A stretch of DNA of 64,000 nucleotides from Chlorops oryzae (Eukaryota; Arthropoda; Insecta; Diptera; Chloropidae): assembly GCA_020466095.1 (NCBI GenBank), contig CM035807.1, positions 102,864,002 to 102,928,001 of the forward strand, given 5' to 3'. Below, one piece after another: positions 57,877-64,000 of this stretch. How positions within the stretch are numbered: position 1 is the stretch's first letter; each line of letters opens with the position of its first letter. A program made the position numbers and the translations under genes. The notes below the pieces were generated by a model that was not told the origin of the DNA, did no database searches, and saw nothing but the letters and a program-made list of their open reading frames with translations.

Positions 57877-58377
57877 CAGGGTGTTCCGTTTGTGAAGGTC
57901 AACCGGTCATTTATATATTTAATTTTCTCATCTTATTTTCAAAAAATTTATTAGGCATATGGGGTACGAAATTAAAGGAAATCGATCCAGCATTTTGAAT
58001 AAAATAAAAAATTTTGGTGTTAATTGGACACTTTTCATACCAAAATGGCTTCCAAAGTAAAAAAAAAATTGAAAGTTTTTTCAGAATTTTTCACTTTGAC
58101 CGTTTATTTTTCCCTCAATGTCTCAAATTTTTACCATCAATTTAATTTTGCCTAAAAGCACAAACAATTGGCTTTCAAACTGCATTTCAGTTTTTTTTTC
58201 TACGATGAACCATTATCGTGGGAGAGTTATTTTTCTCGACTTACTGCCTAAAAACTTTAAGGCCCTATAACTACTCAGGGGTGCATTTGCGAGCCCCCCT
58301 TCCCATACGATTTTTTGTTAGTTCTGACCTCCTCTATCAGCTCCCGACAGGTTGACCTTCACCAACGGAACACCCTC
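57877..58377. mobile_element. second mariner-like MITE, 16 bp away (501 bp)
   Basis: Ends CAGGGTGTTCCGTTTGTGAAG with GGTCAACC, and at the right GGTTGACCTTCACC with AACGGAACACCCTC. TA repeats flank it. The inside is AT-rich and does not fold on itself as fully as its neighbour. No coding capacity. Confidence 0.8.
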
Positions 58378-60446
58378 TATATATATTGTGAAAATTTTTG
58401 AACAACAACCTTTATTTGCGGTCCTTGCTCTTTATTGATAAAAAAATTAAAAAATAAAAAATATAATAAAGAATTTAATAATAAAAAAAAAAAAATCATA
58501 AAATTATAGAAGCTTTAAATGCAATTTAATAACCCCAATGACCCTAGACATCATCTGTAAAATAAATAATAATCGATAAGGACTGATCGTCGGAATGGAA
58601 CTGAATTTTCGATCTTTGCACCTAAATTTTTAATTCTGTGATCAGTTTAATTCACAATTATTAAGAAATTTTTTTTTATAATTATGAATAACGAAAATAC
58701 GTTGAGCATTCAGTCTCAATCAGTGTTGTAAAAAATAGTTCATCATCTTGACCTAAGCAACACAATCGAGAAGTGCCCCCCCAAAAAAAAAAACAGTTTG
58801 ACAAACAATAAGCAAATTATTGGGCCAATAATGGACCAGAGATGCTTGGCTTGGTTATTCTACTTTTCCACAAAGATTTTTCTCAAAGAAAAAAGACACA
58901 AATTAATACTTTGCTTTCTCAACTTCTTTGGAGTACCTATTTCTTTGGCTACTTTTGCTGCTCTTCTTCAGCATTAACCTGTTCTGAATTTTTATTTTTT
59001 TATTGACAATAAATTAAACTGTTAAAGAAATCTGTAGTAGAATTGCTTTATCGCGATTTAAGCATAAAATAGTTTCTAAGATATATATTTTTTTTATTTA
59101 TCTAAGGCTATGTTATATAAATACCAAGGTAGTTTTTGTGATAATAATATGTTTTTCTTTGCTTCCAAAGCAATTCTCTCTAAGATTTTTTTTTATCTAA
59201 ATCCGTTCAAAGGGAATGCATCTTCAAAAATTGCTTTCGAATGCTCAAAGAGTCTGGTCGAATACTGCTCTCTCTCTCTCTCTCATCTCTCTTTCTTTTA
59301 AATTCCACATAAAAGTGTTTCAAATGCAAATCACTTTTCTCCAAAATCATTCGCTGCGTGGCAGGTACCTACTTTTACTGGCTGCCTACGTAATTTTACC
59401 TCAGCGCACTCAGACTTTTCTCCATAAATGTGCAGTGCTTAGAATGCTATCACAGATCTATTTATATTTTTATTTTATTTTTTCAAACTTTAAATTTGCC
59501 GCGGTTGATTTTAATTAAAACAAATGTTCAAAAAAAAAAATAATAATAAACAGAAATCCACTTACATTTTGTTGAGAAGCGATTCAAAAAAACAAAAAAC
59601 CAAATAAAATGATCCGCAGCGATCCTCACTGATCGTTTTAACGAAATTTCTATAACTGAAATTCATTTTTCGAGAGATAGCCGGCCTCATGAGTGACATT
59701 GTCTGTGTAGCACGGAATGGAAAAATAAAAAAAAATAAATAAAAATAAATAAATCTCAAAACGAGACCACAATACTCACAAAAATGATTCCAAAGAGAGG
59801 GAAACGATGATAAAAATGTTGATTTATTTTTATGATTTTATGCAAGAGGCTTAAAGAATGGGCATGGATTTTTCTCTTGGGTAAATTGCCATTGTTTCTG
59901 CTTTGAAGCACTTTTTTCGAAGACAAAAAATTACTTGATATAATGTAAATATGTGTGTTTGTGAGGTTTTGGTTTATTTGACTATGACTTCGTTATTTTT
60001 TTTGTTTTCGTTTTTAATCTTTTAAATTTTATTCAACCGCGATAAGGAACTCATTTACGCGTATCAGCACACAGACCGACAGACATCTGTGCACTCACAT
60101 TTGTCGAAGCAACAGAATTTACACTTGTTTATTCGAAAAACTCGTGAAACTGGTAAACAAAATTTTGAGGGGCACGTCCGCGAGCACACACACGCACAAA
60201 CTCACAAACACGTACAAAAAATGAATTTTTAATCTTGTTATTTTTCGTGAATTCTTGTTAATTTTTTTTCAGGTTGAAATTCAATCGATTGGAAAAATGA
60301 TTGAAATAATTTTTTGTTCGACAAATGAAGTTATTTTAATTATATTGTGAGCGTAGAGGATGATTTTTAAAATAAAGGAATTTCGATTTTAAATTTTATC
60401 CTATGAAAATATTTTTGAGCTTTTAAATTTCATTGTGCGTTTGTTA
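58378..60446. other. gene-free AT-rich stretch
   Basis: (CT)n at 59266-59292, long A runs at 58482-58494 and 59531-59540, CACACACGCACAAACTCAC at 60188. No exon recognised on either strand. Confidence 0.5.
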
Positions 60447-60740
60447 CACAGAGAAAACAATCAACCAGAAAACTGGTTAAATCAAAAGGAAAAATGTACA
60501 AAACGGCTTCAATAAGGAATATTTTTAATTTTAACAATTTTTCTTGTTGGAAAAAATGAAGAATTTTCATTTCGAATCAACCATATTTCAGATTGAATTG
60601 ACATGATAATTTTCAAAAATGGATTTAAATTTAAATTGTTGAACCAACCACGGACATAATTGAAATGACAAGATAATATTTAAAATAAAAAAAAATTTCT
60701 AAAATATCCATAAAAGAAGAAATGTCAAAATAAATTTCAT
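60447..60740 (+). repeat. dispersed repeat family B, copy 2
   Basis: Same order of words as 5148-5455: ACACAGAGAAAACAATC, CCAGAAAACTGGTTAAATC, TTTTTCTTGTTGGAAAAAAT, CACGGACATAATTGAAATG. Small differences and a missing ~20 bp piece (TGTATGTATTGG in copy 1) distinguish them. Confidence 0.6.
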
Positions 60741-61661
60741 TAACGTTCAAAGCAAATTCTGTGGCCCTCTGCTGAACATAACCCCAAAAATAGCCATCGG
60801 ATGGACTTCATCCGATTTTGTCGCTCCGTTGTCGTGTGACTGCTTCCGCAAAGCTTAAAAAGTTCTAAGATGAATACATATCTTATATGTCCTATTTTAT
60901 AAAACAAATGAGAATTATACCGAACGAAAAGAAATGTCATTAAACATATTTCCTTTTAAATCAACCTAAAATGTTGTTGACCATATAGAACTATAGCTGC
61001 AACTTCGGCCAAAAGCTATTACGTGACTTAGTTCACCACAACACTCGGCTTATGGCGTGGTTCACCACAGTTGAACTTTTTCACCAAATCATGCCATAAC
61101 GCGCCAAAATTTGGACGCTTGGCATCCAAGCGGTTAGTCTTCTGAATAGTTCAAAATTAATGTAGATTTAGACTTATGACTCGATTTTCAAGTTAATTCC
61201 GTCTTATTAGTAGAGAGGCGTCCCTGGCCCCATCAATCCGTCAAATAAGGCAGTTGATCCGGTTTCGGCCACCTTAAGAGTTTTGTCCTCTTTGAAGTCT
61301 TCATAATTAAAATTTTTGGTTCTTAATGCCGCGATTTTTACGAGGATTGACTGCCCCACTTTGTTGGAATTAATCAATTTCAATGCGCCCCACAGTGGGA
61401 TCACTCCATACATTTTGCGGGAAAAATATAAGCATTGATCCTATCATAATGAAAATTGGTATACGTGGTTTAATTAAGCCATTAACCGAAATTCATCGAA
61501 ATAGGTTTACCCCTAGGTGTACCCCCCATAGACTCCTACTGGTAGTTTTGTATGGCAGGTACATACATCTTGAAAAACTCATCCGATTTAAAGCAAACTC
61601 CACCAGATTTTTTTATACGCTATAAAATAAATGTTACAAAAAAAATGGTTCAAGTTTGATA
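60741..61661. other. gene-free stretch
   Basis: No exon recognised; frames at 61207-61413 (-) and 61383-61625 (+) lack context or motif. Confidence 0.45.
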
Positions 61662-61943
61662 GTCCCTAATGGGGGTGTGCGGTACTTCTCTGGATCTATG
61701 CAAATTTTTTTTTTTCGACTCAGGTTCAGGTATGGATCGTAACTTCAACATCCCAAAAATATGCAATGGAAATAGAATGATTCCCTATCGAAAAGAGAGG
61801 TTTTAACCCTGCAGTAATGAGCGGTCAATTTCCTAAGAAGGACTCGCCTTTGAGTGGCAAATCCTACCGTTTATTATTATAGTCGCTATAAAATCGAAAT
61901 CGCTAGCGCGGTACGATAATAAATGGGTTCAAGTCTTAGGATA
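61662..61943 (+). repeat. direct duplication, indel-rich copy (copy 1)
   Basis: Shares with 61945-62222: AATGGGGGTGTGCGGTACTT, GACTCAGGTTCAGGTATGG, ATGCAATGGAAATAGAATG, GAAAAGAGAGGTTTTAACC and the left end of the CCCTGCAGTAATGAG MITE. The last ~130 bp differ from copy 2 by many single-base losses. Confidence 0.85.
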
Positions 61944-61944
61944 G

Positions 61945-62222
61945 TCCGCTAATGGGGGTGTACGGTACTTCATGACTGGATCTATGCAAATTTTTTTTTA
62001 TTTCGACTCAGGTTCAGGTATGGATCGTAAATTCAACATCCCAAAAATATGCAATGGAAATAGAATGATTCCCTATCGAAAAGAGAGGTTTTAACCCTGC
62101 AGTAATGAGCCGGTCAATTTCCTAAGAAGGACTGGCCTTTGAGTGGTCCACATCCTACCGGTTATATTATGGCAGTTCGCTGTATCGAAATCGGCTAGCC
62201 GGCGGTCGATAATAAATGGGTT
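61945..62222 (+). repeat. direct duplication, cleaner copy (copy 2)
   Basis: Offset about 283 bp from copy 1. It continues into the complete MITE at 62095-62514, so copy 1 is the partial duplicate. Confidence 0.85.
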
Positions 62223-62514
62223 GGTTTAAGGGTAGTCTGTAATTGACACTTTCATCAACTTAGAATATATATAAGAAGTTGGTTTTTTAATTTCCTTATT
62301 TGACTATCCTAAAACCAGAAAAAATTACGACAATTTACCCAAAAAAACTGACCTACGGTTAGCCGTTTTGGGGACTAGTCCCTCTCCAATGACATGCTCA
62401 TGCTAAAAAGGTCAGTTGAATACATTAGAAGTGGAATTATGAGGGACTATTAGTACTGGTAACATGAAGGACTGACCGAAGGCTACACTGGGGTCAATCC
62501 ATATTACTGCAGGG
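62095..62514. mobile_element. MITE with CCCTGCAGTAAT ends, copy 2 (420 bp)
   Basis: Ends CCCTGCAGTAATGAGCCGG and ATTACTGCAGGG. Matches the 9195-9615 copy along its whole length (shared GGACTGGCCTTTGA, GGCTAGCCGGCGGTCG, AAGGACTGACCGAAGGCTAC). No coding frame. Confidence 0.8.
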
Positions 62515-63864
62515 AAGCTATATACAGAATAACATTCACAAGAAATGGAACTTTTGCTTTTATACCACTAATTTAGTTAAATATTATTAATGTCAAGCAA
62601 CATGAAAAGTTTAGCAATATTTTAGAGTGTCAATTCGCGTACAAAAAAGCTTGCAAATATTACACACTGCATTTGAATACCCTATTGTTTATACTAATTA
62701 CGATTAAGTTGGAGCAAGATGCAATAAATTTTATTTACTGAATATTTCTTAGTTTCTGACTCGTATGGCGCATATTGGTTTCCTATCAACGGGTTAAGAC
62801 ATCTCCTCAGTAAATGTTTTTTTTTTATCTAGTACGTATGAACGGACCTGGTTTATATTGAATTAAATTTATTTTCTGAATTTTCTTATTTAACTGATGA
62901 CAAAACCTGAAATCCTAAACGTATCTTGGGTTAAGATCTTCCTTTTTAATGTTTTTTTTTTTATAGGCTGAGAACGTAGGAACGGACCTGGTTTTTTTTT
63001 GGAAATAGAAACAAGTTCCGGTAATCATTGCCATTTAATCTGATGATAAAAAACCTGAAACGCCAAAACTGATGATCTTGTTTATTGAGTCTTTCCTTTT
63101 TATTTTGATTTATTTATTTATTAAAAAATTCCATTTTTGATCATTTTTTTCTTTTCTTTTTCATTGATTTTCGACTTTTAGAAAGAGAAAAAAATTCCAT
63201 TTTTGGCATGCGATTTTTTCCGTCTTTCTTTGAGTACATATGTATGTATGTCCGTATTTATGTAGCTCATAAAAATTTATACTCCGTTTTTGAGCATCCT
63301 TCAGTGCCAAGTATTCGTATTGTTCGCCGCTGCTGATCAAATTAGTAGAACATAAATTAAATCCGAATCAAACCCTAAATAATATAATTATGAGCCTTGA
63401 ATAACCCTAAATTATTGGCATTTGGTACCCAATTAATAAGAACTTAGGCTAGTGGAAGTGAAAAGGATACAATGAATTGAAAAGTCCTTTGATAAAATTA
63501 AACGCGCTACCCTTGCAAATGGCATAAACATGAAAAACGTTTGTGAAAATTGCACCACTCTCTGCACCTCGCACTTCGCGCGCACTCGATCGCCTCGGAA
63601 AGCGGTGAAATTTGTGACTAATTGATTGACAAGTAGCGAAACCCGCTATTATTGCAATCCCATTGCCGTTGTTGTTGTTAATGTTTTTTTTTTTTTGTTC
63701 ACGTTTCACATTTGTGCCAAGTGCTTTGTGTGAATTTTTGTATGTGTGCGGGAGGGCGCATATAAATTTTAATTTGTAGTATTGTTATCGAGGGGAGTGC
63801 ATGCGCCAGTAGCTATGCTTCAAAAAAGAAATTGTACATACAATGCACCCCTTATACCTTAACA

Positions 63865-63899
<35 letters not shown>

Positions 63900-64000
63900 C
63901 GCTGCGTACTAATTTTGTGGGCGTGTAGCCCTTAAATGGATGTTATTTTATTTCCAAATCTCTCCTTATCACTTTTTACATAATCTATGAAATATTGTTA
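62515..64000. other. gene-free AT-rich end of the window
   Basis: Contains GAACGGACCTGGTTT twice (about 62841 and 62980), poly(T) runs, and (GA)n at 63866-63900. No exon recognised. Confidence 0.5.

Noticed and set aside
59110..59518. Overlapping + strand frames of 63 and 100 residues
   Set aside because: AT-rich sequence with a CT run; no motif, splice context or poly(A) arrangement.

Overview
This is nuclear DNA from an insect, almost certainly a higher (brachyceran) fly. The genes have short GT-AG introns, an insect-type seven-transmembrane odorant receptor is present, and the proteins look closest to fly Kua, nessun dorma and ebi. The DNA is AT-rich and full of short transposable elements. 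The exact family or species cannot be fixed by eye. All gene models were assembled by reading splice sites and checking codon phase across exons.

Layout. 1-650: last exons of an unidentified + strand gene. 651-17900: no gene recognised. This is a repeat field of tRNA-derived SINEs, hAT and mariner-like MITEs, a TIR-bounded array of ~201 bp repeats (14.0-15.5 kb) and old dispersed repeats. 17913-19299: a four-exon odorant receptor (-). 19.7-24.7 kb: a SINE split by a decayed hAT transposon, a second 1.3 kb hAT element carrying a nested repeat, and a ~560 bp CT tract. 26404-27739: Kua / PEDS1 plasmanylethanolamine desaturase (-). 28.1-29.9 kb: a mariner-like element with 120 bp repeats, and a clean SINE. 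31.5-32.9 kb: an array of TTAA-bounded units with a hAT element inside it. 34.9-40.1 kb: a large inverted duplication whose right arm holds exon 1 of nessun dorma. 38991-42176: nessun dorma (+). 42650-43354: a small predicted secreted protein (-). 43.7-44.6 kb: a long foldback element.

46.4-57 kb is a compact block of housekeeping genes: ebi/TBL1 (+) converging on RNase H2 subunit A (-); GTPBP10-type Obg GTPase (-) diverging from the tRNA-dihydrouridine synthase DUS3L (+); DUS3L converging on fructose-1,6-bisphosphatase (-). From 57.5 kb to the end there are only MITEs, dispersed repeats and AT-rich DNA. The genes do not form one pathway; this is ordinary eukaryotic gene packing.

Two features stand out. 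First, six different elements have hAT-like termini and 8 bp direct repeats, five of them exact or within one base at the expected position. Second, there are signs of assembly trouble or very recent rearrangement: two conserved genes (nessun dorma, DUS3L) each carry one single-base frameshift in a run of G, and there are four local duplications, three of which have one indel-rich copy. A fragment of the cohesin loader MAU2 sits in a nessun dorma intron in only one of the two inverted arms. I saw no clearly new gene system; the most promising leads are the TIR-bounded tandem arrays and the inverted duplication.
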